Made by a program: the position numbers and the translations under genes. A stretch of DNA of 64,000 nt from positions 130,598 to 194,597 of the forward strand of contig CAWHFO010000065.1 in the NCBI GenBank assembly GCA_963828215.1, given 5' to 3'. This document shows, one piece after another, positions 18,705 through 26,815 of the stretch (the first letter of the stretch is position 1; each line of letters begins with the position of its first letter). The notes beneath the pieces were generated by a model. It saw nothing but the letters and a program-made list of their open reading frames with translations. It made no database searches and was not told where the DNA came from. Source of the DNA: CAVTJL01 sp963828215 (lineage in GTDB: Bacteria; Pseudomonadota; Alphaproteobacteria; Geminicoccales; Geminicoccaceae).

Positions 18705-19606
18705 GCGCCCGCCACCTCGATCTGGCCCAGCCCCATGGTCGTGCCCTTCCCGGTACCGATCCACTGCCCGATCCAGAGATAGGGCCAGAGATCCTCCGCC
18801 GGGCGGAGGTCGAGGGTGGCACGGCCGACGATGCCGCCGATGCCGAGCAGCGCCTCCTGCCGCGTCGACCAGCGGGCGAGATCCAGCCAGCGGAGCGAGA
18901 TCGAGTCCCAGTCCAGCTGCGCCGCCCGGTCCCTGAGGCCGGCGAAGTCAGCCTCGAGCGGCGCGGCCGTGTGGAAGTAGGAGAGCATCGAGACGCGACG
19001 GACGAGGCTCACGAGGATGTCGGCCGGCCGCAGCGTCTCGGGCGTGACGAGATCGCCCGCGCGACGCAGGCGCAGCGGCGTGCGCAGCTCGACCGCGACG
19101 CGCTCCGGCAGCGCAGGCGTGGCCGGCACCTGCGCCTCGGCCGGTCCCGGCCCGATGTCGGCCGGCTGCGCACCGGGCAGATCCACGGTGTGCGCAGCCG
19201 CCAGCCTCAGGGCCACCCGGTCGGGCCCGATGCCGGCGGCTGCCGCATCCTCGAGCGCGCGCAGGATGTAGGCTCGCTGCGGGCCGCCCGCCCGACGAGC
19301 GTGACGCCCAGCGTCACCGCCGTCCCTGGGGCGAGGCGCCGTGGCCCGAAGGGCGGGCACAGCACGTAGGGATGCGGGATGGTCGTAACGCCGCATCTCG
19401 TGGCGCGCCGGGCTGGTGGCGAAGACCGTGGGGTAGATGCAGGAGGCTCGAGCGGGCAGCCGGGGCAGGGTCGGAGGTGCATGACGCAGACGGTGCGCTT
19501 GAGCGCGTGCCCGAAGGCGCCGCGCCAAGCGGAACCGCTGAAGGAGGGCCAGCGACCCGCGCCGCTCGAACTCGAAGACGAGCCGATGATGCGATAGCGG
19601 CAGAAT
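18701..19606 (-). CDS. cas6: Pre-crRNA processing RAMP protein Cas6, several frameshifts
   Basis: Cas6 cuts the repeat RNA to release crRNAs. The C-terminal half is continuous and ends IGTGKGTTMGLGQIEV, the glycine-rich loop of Cas6. The N-terminal half is in pieces: LSHHRLVFEFERRGSLALLQRF in one frame, SAWRGAFGHALKRTVC and CPGCPLEPP in another, then IYPTVFATSP and IPHPYVLCPPFG. Together these match the Cas6 family with the WRGAFGHAL motif. At least four single-base shifts are needed between 19270 and 19550. The start is unclear: an AAGGAGA site lies 6-7 nt before ATT (19606). It is first in the operon. Confidence 0.75.
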   Translation of the reverse strand: MLPLSHHRLVFEFERRGSLALLQRFRLARRLRARAQAHRLRHAPPTLPRLPARASCIYPTVFATSPARHEMRRYDHPASLRAVPALRATAPRPRDGGDAGRHARRAGGPQRAYILRALEDAAAAGIGPDRVALRLAAAHTVDLPGAQPADIGPGPAEAQVPATPALPERVAVELRTPLRLRRAGDLVTPETLRPADILVSLVRRVSMLSYFHTAAPLEADFAGLRDRAAQLDWDSISLRWLDLARWSTRQEALLGIGGIVGRATLDLRPAEDLWPYLWIGQWIGTGKGTTMGLGQIEVAGA

Positions 19607-19790
19607 GGGTGATCTCCTTCCCGTCGACTTTGAGCGCCGGAGCCCGCCCCCGATGGGGACTGCCGTAGGACCCGCCTCGGCCAACCGCAAGCTGCGATAA
19701 GCTTAGTGAGCGGCAAGGGGCGCGGACTCGCGCTGCCGCTCTGGCCGCAGCCCCCCTTTCCTCGGGGCTTCATCGTCCTAAATGGGAACT

Positions 19791-19982
19791 ATGAGCATTC
19801 TCGGAATCCTCCTTCTCCTCGCCATGGGCGCCACGCTGGCGGTCCTGTTCGTCGGGATCGGCGGCTTCGTGCAGGGTGGCAGCTTCAACGAGCGCTACGG
19901 CAACAAGCTGATGCAGGCCCGCGTCGGCCTGCAGCTCGTCGCGGTCATCCTTCTGGGGCTGATGTTCCTCTCGCACGGCTGA
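19791..19982 (+). CDS. Small twin-transmembrane protein (HIG1-like)
   Basis: The product is about 63 residues with two hydrophobic helices (SILGILLLLAMGATLAVLFVG and VGLQLVAVILLGLMFLS) joined by a polar loop, FVQGGSFNERYGNKLMQAR. This is the layout of the small HIG1/twin-TM inner-membrane proteins that sit next to cobalamin adenosyltransferase in many alphaproteobacteria. An in-frame ATG nine bases upstream (19782) is an alternative start. It probably forms a transcription unit with the next gene, 33 bp downstream. Molecular function is not evident. Confidence 0.7.
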   Translation: MSILGILLLLAMGATLAVLFVGIGGFVQGGSFNERYGNKLMQARVGLQLVAVILLGLMFLSHG

Positions 19983-20015
19983 GGCGGGCGAGGGGACGGC
20001 TGCGGTCCGCCCACC

Positions 20016-20579
20016 ATGGTCACGCTGACCCGCATCTACACCAAGGGTGGTGACACGGGGCGCACCTCGCTGGGGGACGGCAGCCGTGTCGCCAAGCACG
20101 CGGCCCGCGTCGCCGCCTACGGCACGGTCGACGAGGCCAACGCGACGATCGGATTGGCCCGCCTCCATGCCTCGGGCGAGGCGGACGCGATGTTGGGTCG
20201 CATCCAGAACGATCTTTTCGACCTGGGCGCCGACCTCTGCCGACCGGGCAGCGACCCCGCCGAGCCGGGAGCGCTGCGGGTCCAGGAAAGTCAGGTTCTG
20301 CGCCTCGAGGCCGAGATCGACCTGATGAACGCCGGCCTCCGGCCGCTCAACTCCTTCGTTCTGCCGGGCGGGGCATCGGCCGCGGCGCATCTCCACCTGG
20401 CCCGCACGGTGACCCGGCGGGCGGAGCGCCTGGTCACCGCGCTCGCCGAGGCCGAGCCCGTCAATCCGGTGGCGCTGCGCTATCTCAATCGGCTGTCGGA
20501 TCACCTCTTCGTTCTGTCGCGCTGGCTCAACGACAAGGGTGCCGGCGACGTGCTGTGGGTTCCGGGCGCCAACCGCTGA
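20016..20579 (+). CDS. Cob(I)yrinic acid a,c-diamide adenosyltransferase, PduO type
   Basis: The enzyme transfers the adenosyl group of ATP to cob(I)alamin to make adenosylcobalamin. The 187-residue product has the PduO-type ATP-binding N-terminus (RIYTKGGDTGRTSLGDGSRV), then GTVDEANATIGLAR, and the C-terminal motif LRYLNRLSDHLFVLSRW. Length and motifs are complete. Its place just before etfBA and a 3-hydroxyacyl-CoA dehydrogenase is a common alphaproteobacterial order. No cobalamin riboswitch is visible upstream. Confidence 0.93.
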   Translation: MVTLTRIYTKGGDTGRTSLGDGSRVAKHAARVAAYGTVDEANATIGLARLHASGEADAMLGRIQNDLFDLGADLCRPGSDPAEPGALRVQESQVLRLEAEIDLMNAGLRPLNSFVLPGGASAAAHLHLARTVTRRAERLVTALAEAEPVNPVALRYLNRLSDHLFVLSRWLNDKGAGDVLWVPGANR

Positions 20580-20619
20580 GCGCCGGGCGGTCATGCCCGC
20601 GCTGTCGGGCCCGCCCTGA

Positions 20620-20648
20620 TTGACAACGCGGTGACGGTTGCCTATCGC
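20620..20648 (+). promoter_or_regulatory. Sigma-70-like promoter of the etf operon
   Basis: TTGACA (20620-20625) and TATCGC (20643-20648) are separated by 17 bp in the 143-bp gap before etfB. A GGAAGG ribosome-binding site lies just before the etfB ATG. A GC-rich hairpin (GCCCG/CGGGC, about 20594-20609) directly upstream could end the previous transcript, though it has no T-run. Confidence 0.5.
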
Positions 20649-20722
20649 TCCCTGCTGCAACGCAAAAAATCGAGCCGGGCCGGCCGTGGCCCGGACCCTC
20701 GGGCCATCGGAAGGTTACGGCG

Positions 20723-21472
20723 ATGAGGATCCTCGTGCCCGTCAAGCGGGTCGTCGACTACAACGTCAAGATCCGCGTCAAGGCCGACCAGAGCGGCGTC
20801 GACATCGCCAACGTCAAGATGTCGATGAACCCGTTCGACGAGATCGCCAACGAGGAGGCCATCCGCCTCAAGGAGAAGGGGCTGGCCCAGGAGGTGATCG
20901 CCGTCTCCCTGGGGGAGGCGCGCTGCCAGGAGACGCTCAGAACGGCGCTCGCCATGGGTGCCGACCGGGCGATCCACGTCCTGACCGACGTTCCGCTCCA
21001 GCCGCTCGCCGTCGCCAAGCTCCTCCAGGCCCTCGTCGGCCGCGAGCAGCCGGGCCTCGTCATCCTGGGCAAGCAGGCGATCGACGACGACAGCAACCAG
21101 ACCGGCCAGATGCTGGCGGCCCTGCTGGGCTGGCCTCAGGCGACCTTCGCCTCGAAGCTCACTCTCGAGGAGGGCCGGGCCCTCGTCGCTCGCGAGGTCG
21201 ACGAGGGCACCGAGACCATTCGGGTCAGGCTGCCCGCCATCGTCACCACCGACCTTCGCCTCAACGAGCCGCGCTACGCCTCGCTCCCCAACATCATGAA
21301 GGCGAAAAAGAAACAGATCGAGACGGTGACGCCCGAGCAGCTCGGCGTCGATCCGGCGCCGCGGCTCCGCTACGTCAAGGTCGAGGAGCCCCCCAGGCGG
21401 CAGGCCGGCGTCAAGCTCGGCTCTGTGGCCGAGCTCGTGGCCAAGCTGAGGCAGGAGGCGGGAGTCGTCTGA
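20723..21472 (+). CDS. etfB: Electron transfer flavoprotein beta subunit
   Basis: EtfB binds AMP and, with EtfA, passes electrons from acyl-CoA dehydrogenases to ETF:ubiquinone oxidoreductase. The 249-residue protein starts MRILVPVKRVVDYNVKIRVK and contains MSMNPFDEIANEEAIRLKEK and LGKQAIDDDSNQTGQMLAAL, all typical of EtfB. The length matches the family. The TGA overlaps the etfA ATG by one base, indicating translational coupling. Confidence 0.96.
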   Translation: MRILVPVKRVVDYNVKIRVKADQSGVDIANVKMSMNPFDEIANEEAIRLKEKGLAQEVIAVSLGEARCQETLRTALAMGADRAIHVLTDVPLQPLAVAKLLQALVGREQPGLVILGKQAIDDDSNQTGQMLAALLGWPQATFASKLTLEEGRALVAREVDEGTETIRVRLPAIVTTDLRLNEPRYASLPNIMKAKKKQIETVTPEQLGVDPAPRLRYVKVEEPPRRQAGVKLGSVAELVAKLRQEAGVV

Positions 21473-22416
21473 TGGCTGTCCTCGTTCTCGCCCAGCACGA
21501 CAACAAGACGCTCGACAAGACGACGCTGCACGCCGTCACCGCGGCCGGCGCCATCGGCGGCGACATCCATGTTCTCGTCGCCGGGAAGGATGCCCGGCCG
21601 GTCGCAGAGGCCGCCGCCCGCGTGGCGGGCGTGGCCAAGGTCCTGCTGGTCGAGCACGCGAGCTATGCCAATCCGTTGGCCGAGGATGTGGCGGCGCTGC
21701 TGGTGAGCCTGGCGCCCGGCTACGATCATCTCCTGGCGGCGTCGACCACGCACGGCAAGAACGTCATGCCGCGCGTCGCGGCCCTCCTCGACACGGCCCA
21801 GATCAGCGACATCGTGGCCGTCGTCGGGCCCGGCACCTTCAAGCGCTACATTTATGCCGGCAATGCGCTGGCGACGGTCGAGAGCGCCGACGCGCGGCGG
21901 GTCGTCACCGTCCGCACCACCACCTTCGAGCCAGCCCCGGCCGAGGGCGGCAGCGCCGAGATCGCGACCGTCGCCGCCGTCGAGCCCACGAGCCTCGCCG
22001 CCTTCGTCGGCCGCGAGGTCAGCCGCAGCGAGCGGCCGGACCTCGGCTCGGCCCGGATCGTCGTCTCGGGCGGCCGTGGCATGGGCAGCGGCGAGAACTT
22101 TCGCATCATCGAGGAGCTGGCCGATGTCCTGGGCGCTGCGGTCGGGGCGTCCCGCGCCGCCGTCGACGCCGGCTTCGTGCCCAACGACTACCAGGTCGGT
22201 CAGACCGGCAAGATCGTGGCCCCCGAGCTCTACGTCGCGGTCGGTATCAGCGGCGCCATCCAGCACCTGGCCGGCATGAAGGACAGCAAGATCATCGTCG
22301 CCATCAACAAGGACGAGGAGGCGCCCATCTTCCAGGTCGCCGACTACGGCCTGGTCGGCGACCTCTTCAGGATCGTGCCGGAGCTCACCCAGGCCCTCAG
22401 ACAGGCCAAGGCCTGA
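21472..22416 (+). CDS. etfA: Electron transfer flavoprotein alpha subunit
   Basis: EtfA carries the FAD of the heterodimer. The 314-residue product has the N-terminal domain (MAVLVLAQHDNKTLDKTTLH) and the FAD domain with VVSGGRGMGSGENF, VGQTGKIVAPELYVAVGISG and INKDEEAPIFQVADYGLVGD. The start overlaps the etfB stop. The frame is clean. Confidence 0.96.
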   Translation: MAVLVLAQHDNKTLDKTTLHAVTAAGAIGGDIHVLVAGKDARPVAEAAARVAGVAKVLLVEHASYANPLAEDVAALLVSLAPGYDHLLAASTTHGKNVMPRVAALLDTAQISDIVAVVGPGTFKRYIYAGNALATVESADARRVVTVRTTTFEPAPAEGGSAEIATVAAVEPTSLAAFVGREVSRSERPDLGSARIVVSGGRGMGSGENFRIIEELADVLGAAVGASRAAVDAGFVPNDYQVGQTGKIVAPELYVAVGISGAIQHLAGMKDSKIIVAINKDEEAPIFQVADYGLVGDLFRIVPELTQALRQAKA

Positions 22417-22432
22417 CGTCACGGAGAGCAGG

Positions 22433-23347
22433 ATGGTCGCTGCCTACGAGCGCAAGGACTACCCGCCGATCCCGGAGATCCGGCGGATCGGCGTGATCGG
22501 CGCCGGGCAGATGGGCGGCGGCATCGCCCAGGTCGCGGCCGTGGCCGGTCTCGCCGTGCGGCTGGTCGACGTGGCCCAGCAGCAGCTCGACGCGACGCTG
22601 GCGCGGATCGAGGGCCTGCTCGATCGGCAGGTCCGCAAGGGCGCCACCGACGAGGCCGCCAAGCGGGCGGCGCTCGGCCGCATCGCCACCGGCACCGAGC
22701 TGGCGCTCCTCGGCGACTGCGACCTCGTCATCGAGGCGGCCACCGAGAACGAGGCGCTGAAGCACAAGATCTTCAAGGAGCTGGTCCCGCACCTCAAGGC
22801 CGATGCGCTGGTGGCCTCCAACACCAGCTCGATCTCGATCACCCGCCTCGCCGCCCAGACCGACCGGCCCGAGCGCTTCATCGGCATGCACTTCATGAAC
22901 CCCGTGCCGGTCATGAAGCTGGTCGAGCTGATCCGCGGCATCGCCACCGAGGAGGACACCTACCAGGCGGTCAAGGCCCTCTGCCAGAAGCTCGGCAAGA
23001 CCTCCGTCACGGCCGAGGACTTTCCGGCCTTCATCGTCAACCGCATCCTGCTGCCGATGATCAACGAGGCCGTCTACACCCTCTACGAGGGCGTGGGCAC
23101 GGTCGAGAGCATCGACACGGCGATGAAGCTCGGCGCCAACCACCCGATGGGCCCCCTGGAGCTCGCCGACTTCATCGGCCTCGACACCTGCCTCGCCGTC
23201 ATGCAGGTGCTCTATGACGGCCTCGCCGACAGCAAGTACCGCCCCTGTCCCCTGCTGGTGAAGTATGTCGAGGCCGGCTGGCTCGGCCGCAAGACCAAGC
23301 GCGGCTTCTACGACTATCGCGGCGAGCATCCCGTCCCGACGCGATGA
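22433..23347 (+). CDS. 3-hydroxybutyryl-CoA dehydrogenase
   Basis: This enzyme oxidises or reduces the 3-hydroxyl of short-chain acyl-CoAs with NAD(P), feeding beta-oxidation or polyhydroxybutyrate/butanoate metabolism. The 304-residue product has the Rossmann motif GVIGAGQMGGGIAQVAAVAG, the catalytic-region GMHFMNPVPVMKLVELIRG and the C-terminal dimer domain (GANHPMGPLELADFIGLD). It follows etfA by 16 bp, and its electrons may enter through the neighbouring ETF via acyl-CoA dehydrogenases. Confidence 0.95.
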   Translation: MVAAYERKDYPPIPEIRRIGVIGAGQMGGGIAQVAAVAGLAVRLVDVAQQQLDATLARIEGLLDRQVRKGATDEAAKRAALGRIATGTELALLGDCDLVIEAATENEALKHKIFKELVPHLKADALVASNTSSISITRLAAQTDRPERFIGMHFMNPVPVMKLVELIRGIATEEDTYQAVKALCQKLGKTSVTAEDFPAFIVNRILLPMINEAVYTLYEGVGTVESIDTAMKLGANHPMGPLELADFIGLDTCLAVMQVLYDGLADSKYRPCPLLVKYVEAGWLGRKTKRGFYDYRGEHPVPTR

Positions 23348-23393
23348 GGGCGGTCCCGGGCGGACGGGGCTGGTCCCGCCCTGCGCGGCGGGC

Positions 23394-23811
23394 CTACTCC
23401 TCGCGAAAGGTCCGCTCGCGGCGCTCGTGGCGCTCCTGCGCCTCGATGCTCAAGCGTCGCGATCGGCCTGGCCTCGAGCCGCTTCAGCCCGATCGGCTCC
23501 TGCGTCTCCTCGCAATAGCCGTAGGAGCCGTCCTCGATCCGCCGCAGCGCCGCGTCGATCTTCGAGAGCAGCTTTCTTTCGCGGTCGCGCGTCCGGAGCT
23601 CGAAGGCCCGCTGGATCTCGGCCGAGGCCCCGTCGCTCAGATCCGGGAGGCGCGTGTCCTCCTCCTTGAGCTGCTTCAGCGTCTCGCCCGAGCCCCTGAG
23701 GATCTCGTCCCGCCAGTGCAGCAGCTTGTGGCGGAAATACTCGGCCTGGCGAGGATTCATGTAGGGCTCGTCGTCCGAGGGCCGATAATCCTTGCCGATG
23801 AGATCAGCCAT
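23394..23811 (-). CDS. dksA: RNA polymerase-binding transcription factor DksA, one frameshift
   Basis: DksA works with ppGpp at RNA polymerase in the stringent response. From the ATG at 23811 the coiled-coil region (MNPRQAEYFRHKLLHWRDEI, then DLSDGASAEIQRAFELR with the coiled-coil-tip Asp/Ala pattern) leads into a zinc-finger-like region. That region has only one Cys (GYCEETQEPIGLKRLEARP), as usual in alphaproteobacterial DksA. Near 23452 an extra T (CTTGAGC where CTGAGC is expected) shifts the frame. With it removed the protein continues SIEAQERHERRERTFREE and stops at 23394. dksA is rarely lost, which points to a sequence error. Confidence 0.88.
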
Positions 23812-23974
23812 GGACTCCCTCCAAGGGCAAAGGCACAGGCCCCGGGCGGCGGACCGCCCGCCGACCGCCCGTCGCGTCCGCCTCGCTCCCGCCACGCGGG
23901 CGCTCCCTTAGCGCAAGGCATGGCGCCCGCGCAACTCCCTCGTTGCCCCGAGCGCACGCCTAAGCCCCTCTAGA

Positions 23975-24788
23975 TTAGGCAGATTTCAAAGGCGCCCGGC
24001 CTCGGCCGTCGGCACCGTCCGACAGTCGTATGCATCCCGATGCGCATTCGACCCGCCGCGCCACCCGCACCCGGTCGATCCGCGCCGCCAGCGCGTCATA
24101 GAGAAGAAGAATGCCCGACAGCGAGCCCTCCTCGAGCCCGAGGATCTCCTTCACCACCTCCACCGCCTGCAGGCAGCCCATCACGCCCGCCGCCGGCCCG
24201 AGCACCCCGCCCTGGGCGCAGGAGGGCAGCGCATCCGCCGCCGGCTCCTCGGGAAAGAGGCAGCGCAGGCAGGGATGGGGCGGCCCCCGGTGCGCCTTGA
24301 ACACGGAAAGCTGCCCGTCCAGCCCCTGCACCGAGGCGCTCACGAGCGTTTTGCCCAGCCTCAGGCAGGCGTCCTGCACCGCCGCCCGCGTCCTGAAACT
24401 GTCGCTGCCGTCGGCCACGATGTCGTAGCCCCCGATCACCGCCGGGGCGTTCTCCGGCCCCAGCCTGAGATCGTGCCGCACCACCCGGATCGCCGGGTCC
24501 AGCCCCTTCAGCCGCGCCTCGGCGCTTTTCGTCTTTTCCCGGCCCACGTCCGCCATGCCGTGGATCACCTGCCGCTGCAGGTTGCTCGCATCCACCCGGT
24601 CGTCGTCCACGATCCCGAGCGTGCCCACGCCCGGCCGCCGCCAGATAGAGAAGGAGAGGGGAGCCGAGCCCGCCCGCCCCCACCACCAGCACCCGCGCCT
24701 CGAGCAGCCGCTCCTGGCCGACCCCGCCCACCTCCGGCAGCACGATGTGCCGCGCATAGCGGCGCATCTGCGCGTCGCTCAGATCCAT
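23975..24788 (-). CDS. ThiF/MoeB/HesA-family adenylyltransferase, one frameshift
   Basis: Proteins of this E1-like family adenylate the C-terminal Gly-Gly of a ubiquitin-like sulfur carrier (MoaD or ThiS). The start is ATG 24788 (MDLSDAQMRRYARHIVLPEVG, the standard opening), followed by the nucleotide-binding RVLVVGAGGLGSPLLLYLAAAG. The frame shifts near 24650 into VGTLGIVDDDRVDASNLQRQ. CLRCLFPEEP contains one half of a zinc site, and GVLGPAAGVMGCLQA is also conserved. MoeB and ThiF cannot be told apart here. The stop is about 160 bp upstream of the dksA start. Confidence 0.87.
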
Positions 24789-24875
24789 GGGGTCAGCTCC
24801 ATGCGCCCGGCTCCATCGGCACCCTCCGCTCGGCCCACCCGGCCCGTCACTCGTTAACCCCGCCTTTACCACACC

Positions 24876-24980
24876 GGACGCAGCCTGCTGCGGCCGGAAA
24901 CCGGCGAAGTGGACGCAGCCTGCTGCGGCCGGAAACCGGCGAAGTGGACGCAGCCTCGCTGCGGCCGGCAGCGGGCAGCC
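24876..24980. repeat. Tandem 35-bp repeat, about 2.6 copies
   Basis: A 35-nt unit beginning GGACGCAGCCTGCTGCGG and ending GGCGAAGT is repeated exactly at 24876-24910 and 24911-24945, then continues imperfectly to about 24980. Each unit has the inverted element GCGGCCGGAAACCGGC. It fills most of the 213-bp divergent gap between the MoeB-like gene and the flagellar cluster, so it could affect promoters on both sides. Confidence 0.8.
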
Positions 24981-25001
24981 CGGCTCGACGGAGCGCATCG
25001 C

Positions 25002-25286
25002 ATGGACCCCGAGAAAGCAGCCATCGCCATCCGGTACGACCCGGCCACGGGCCAGCTCCCCCACGTCACCGCCCGCGGCCGCGGCGCCGTCGCCGCCCGC
25101 ATCCTGGAGATCGCCCGCGCCGGCGGCGTCCCCGTCCGGGAGGATGCCGCCCTGGCCCAGATCCTGAAGGCGCTGGAGCCGGGCATGGCCGTCCCGCCCG
25201 CCGCCTTCGCCGCCCTGGCCGCCATCCTGGCCCATCTCTACCGGGTCGACCGCCGGCTCGCCGCCGCCGCGGGCAGGGCCCCATGA
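25002..25286 (+). CDS. FlhB C-terminal-domain-like flagellar export protein
   Basis: This 94-residue protein resembles only the cytoplasmic C-terminal domain of FlhB/YscU: AIAIRYDPATGQLPHVTARG, then AARILEIARAGGVPVREDAALAQIL. The position of the autocleavage motif NPTH is occupied by a different sequence. Stand-alone FlhB-like domains are known near flagellar genes and may modulate export specificity. Its stop overlaps the next start (ATGA), and fliO/fliP lie just downstream. Confidence 0.7.
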   Translation: MDPEKAAIAIRYDPATGQLPHVTARGRGAVAARILEIARAGGVPVREDAALAQILKALEPGMAVPPAAFAALAAILAHLYRVDRRLAAAAGRAP

Positions 25287-25759
25287 CCCCGCCCCCTGCC
25301 GGAGCCGCCCCCCGCCCCGACCTCCCGGAGGCCGGCCCGGCGGACGCCCTCCGCCGCATCGCGCCCCGCCCCGAGCCCGCCTCCGGCGACGGGGCGCCAG
25401 CCGACGCCCTCCGCCGCATAGCGCCCCGCCCCGAGCCCGCCTCCGGCGACGGGGCGCCAGCCGACGCCCTCCGCCGCATAGCGGCGGACCTCGCCGCCAC
25501 CGCCCGCCGGCTCGACCGCGACTCGCCCGCCGCCCAGGCCGCCCTCGCCGGCTGCGCCGCCCGCCTCGGCGACGCCCTGGCCGCCCTCCCGGCCGGCAGC
25601 CCGCCCGAGGCCCGCCTCGCCCTCCTGGTCCTCCTGGCCGAGCTGCAGGAGCTGACCCAGGGCCTCGCCGGCCGCAGCGCCGCCCTGGCCCGCCGCCTGG
25701 GCGACGTCGCCCTCGGCCGCGCCGTCGCCGCCGCCTACCGCCGCACCCGCCGGCTCTGA
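25283..25759 (+). CDS. Hypothetical Ala/Arg-rich protein in the flagellar cluster
   Basis: This 158-residue protein is not assigned to a family. It is coupled to the FlhB-like gene by ATGA and lies 11 bp before fliO. The N-terminal 75 residues contain a 20-residue repeat (DALRRIAPRPEPASGDGAPA) present twice plus a partial third copy. The rest is an Ala/Leu-rich helical region (ARLALLVLLAELQELTQGL) likely to form a coiled coil. Its context suggests a flagellar export accessory or chaperone, as inference only. Confidence 0.55.
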   Translation: MTPPPAGAAPRPDLPEAGPADALRRIAPRPEPASGDGAPADALRRIAPRPEPASGDGAPADALRRIAADLAATARRLDRDSPAAQAALAGCAARLGDALAALPAGSPPEARLALLVLLAELQELTQGLAGRSAALARRLGDVALGRAVAAAYRRTRRL

Positions 25760-25770
25760 GAATGTGAAAA

Positions 25771-26055
25771 ATGGAGCCGCTCGAGCTCGCCCGCGCCCTC
25801 GCCGCTCTTCTTTTCGTTTTCGGGCTGCTCGCCGGAGCCGCCTGGCTGGTCCGCCGCCTGGGCCTCGCCGCCCGCCTCGGCGCCGCCCGGCCCGGCACCG
25901 CCCGCCTCGCCCTCGTCGAGAGCCGCTGGCTCGACAGCCGCACCCGCCTCCTTCTCCTCCGCTGCGACGACCGGGAGCATCTTTTGCTCGTCACCGGCTC
26001 TGCTGCACTGCACCTGGAAAAGCGCGACCGATCGTCGCAGGCGTCGCCTTCATGA
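25771..26055 (+). CDS. fliO: Flagellar biosynthetic protein FliO-like
   Basis: This 94-residue protein has one N-terminal transmembrane helix (LARALAALLFVFGLLAGAAWL) and a small cytoplasmic domain (RLALVESRWLDSRTRLLLLRCDDREHLLLV), the typical FliO arrangement. FliO helps assemble the FliP pore. Its stop overlaps the fliP ATG. The sequence is weakly conserved in the family, so the name rests on topology, motif (LVESRWLD) and position. Confidence 0.78.
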   Translation: MEPLELARALAALLFVFGLLAGAAWLVRRLGLAARLGAARPGTARLALVESRWLDSRTRLLLLRCDDREHLLLVTGSAALHLEKRDRSSQASPS

Positions 26056-26810
26056 GCGTTCTCAAGGCCTTGGGCACCGTCCTTGAGCCGGGGCTTGCAG
26101 TCCTGCCGCTGGTCCTCGCCGCCGGCCCCGCCGCCGCCCAGTCGGTCAGCATCGACCTCGGCCCCGGCGGCGGCATCAGCGCCGAGATCGTCCGCCTCGT
26201 CCTCCTCCTCACCGTCCTCGGCATCGCCCCCGGCATCCTGGTGATGGTCACCTCCTTCACCCGGATCGTCGTCGTCCTCTCCTTCCTCCGCACCGCCATC
26301 GGCCTCCAGCAGAGCCCCCCCAACGCCGTCCTCGTCGGCCTCGCCCTCTTCCTCACCGGCTTCGTCATGGCCCCCACCTTCGAGCGGGCCTGGACCGAGG
26401 GCCTGGCCCCCCTGGTCGACCACCGCCTCGACGAGAGCCGGGCCCTCGCCCGCGCCGCCGCACCCTTCCAGGCCTTCATGCAGCGCCAGGTCCGCGACAA
26501 GGACCTTCTCCTCTTTCTCGACATGGCCCACCTGCCGCCGCCCAAGGGCCCCGAGGCCGTGCCGCTCCAGGTGCTCGTCCCGGCCTTCGCCATCGGCGAG
26601 CTCAGGAAAGCCTTCGCCATCGGCTTTCTGGTCTTCCTCCCCTTCCTCGTGATCGACCTCGTGGTCAGCGCCGTCCTCATGGCCATGGGCATGATGATGC
26701 TCCCCCCGGTCATGGTCTCGCTGCCCTTCAAGCTGATTTTTTTCGTTCTCGTCGACGGCTGGTACCTCGTCACCGCCGGCCTCCTGCAAGGGTTTACCCC
26801 TCCGGCTTAG
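26052..26810 (+). CDS. fliP: Flagellar type III export gate protein FliP
   Basis: FliP forms the core of the export gate in the inner membrane. The 252-residue precursor has a cleavable signal (ending AGPAAAQS), then VMVTSFTRIVVVLSFLRTAIGLQQSPPNAVLVGLALFLT, FMAPTF-like membrane segments, and the C-terminal signature FLVIDLVVSAVLMAMGMMMLPP ... PFKLIFFVLVDGW. It is intact and full length. The operon appears to end here, since REP-like sequence follows at once. Confidence 0.95.
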   Translation: MSVLKALGTVLEPGLAVLPLVLAAGPAAAQSVSIDLGPGGGISAEIVRLVLLLTVLGIAPGILVMVTSFTRIVVVLSFLRTAIGLQQSPPNAVLVGLALFLTGFVMAPTFERAWTEGLAPLVDHRLDESRALARAAAPFQAFMQRQVRDKDLLLFLDMAHLPPPKGPEAVPLQVLVPAFAIGELRKAFAIGFLVFLPFLVIDLVVSAVLMAMGMMMLPPVMVSLPFKLIFFVLVDGWYLVTAGLLQGFTPPA

Positions 26811-26815
26811 CTTGC

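Noticed and set aside
19983..20015. A cobalamin riboswitch before the adenosyltransferase gene
   Set aside because: The gap is only 33 bp, far too short for a B12-box structure, and no B12 box is visible.
24876..24980. The 35-bp units considered as a CRISPR array
   Set aside because: There are no spacers; copies are directly joined.
24096..26789. An 897-codon open frame on the minus strand opposite the flagellar genes
   Set aside because: Only its last part is real (the start of the MoeB-like gene). The rest is the antisense of FliP, FliO and the FlhB-like gene with Gly/Glu/Asp-rich nonsense.
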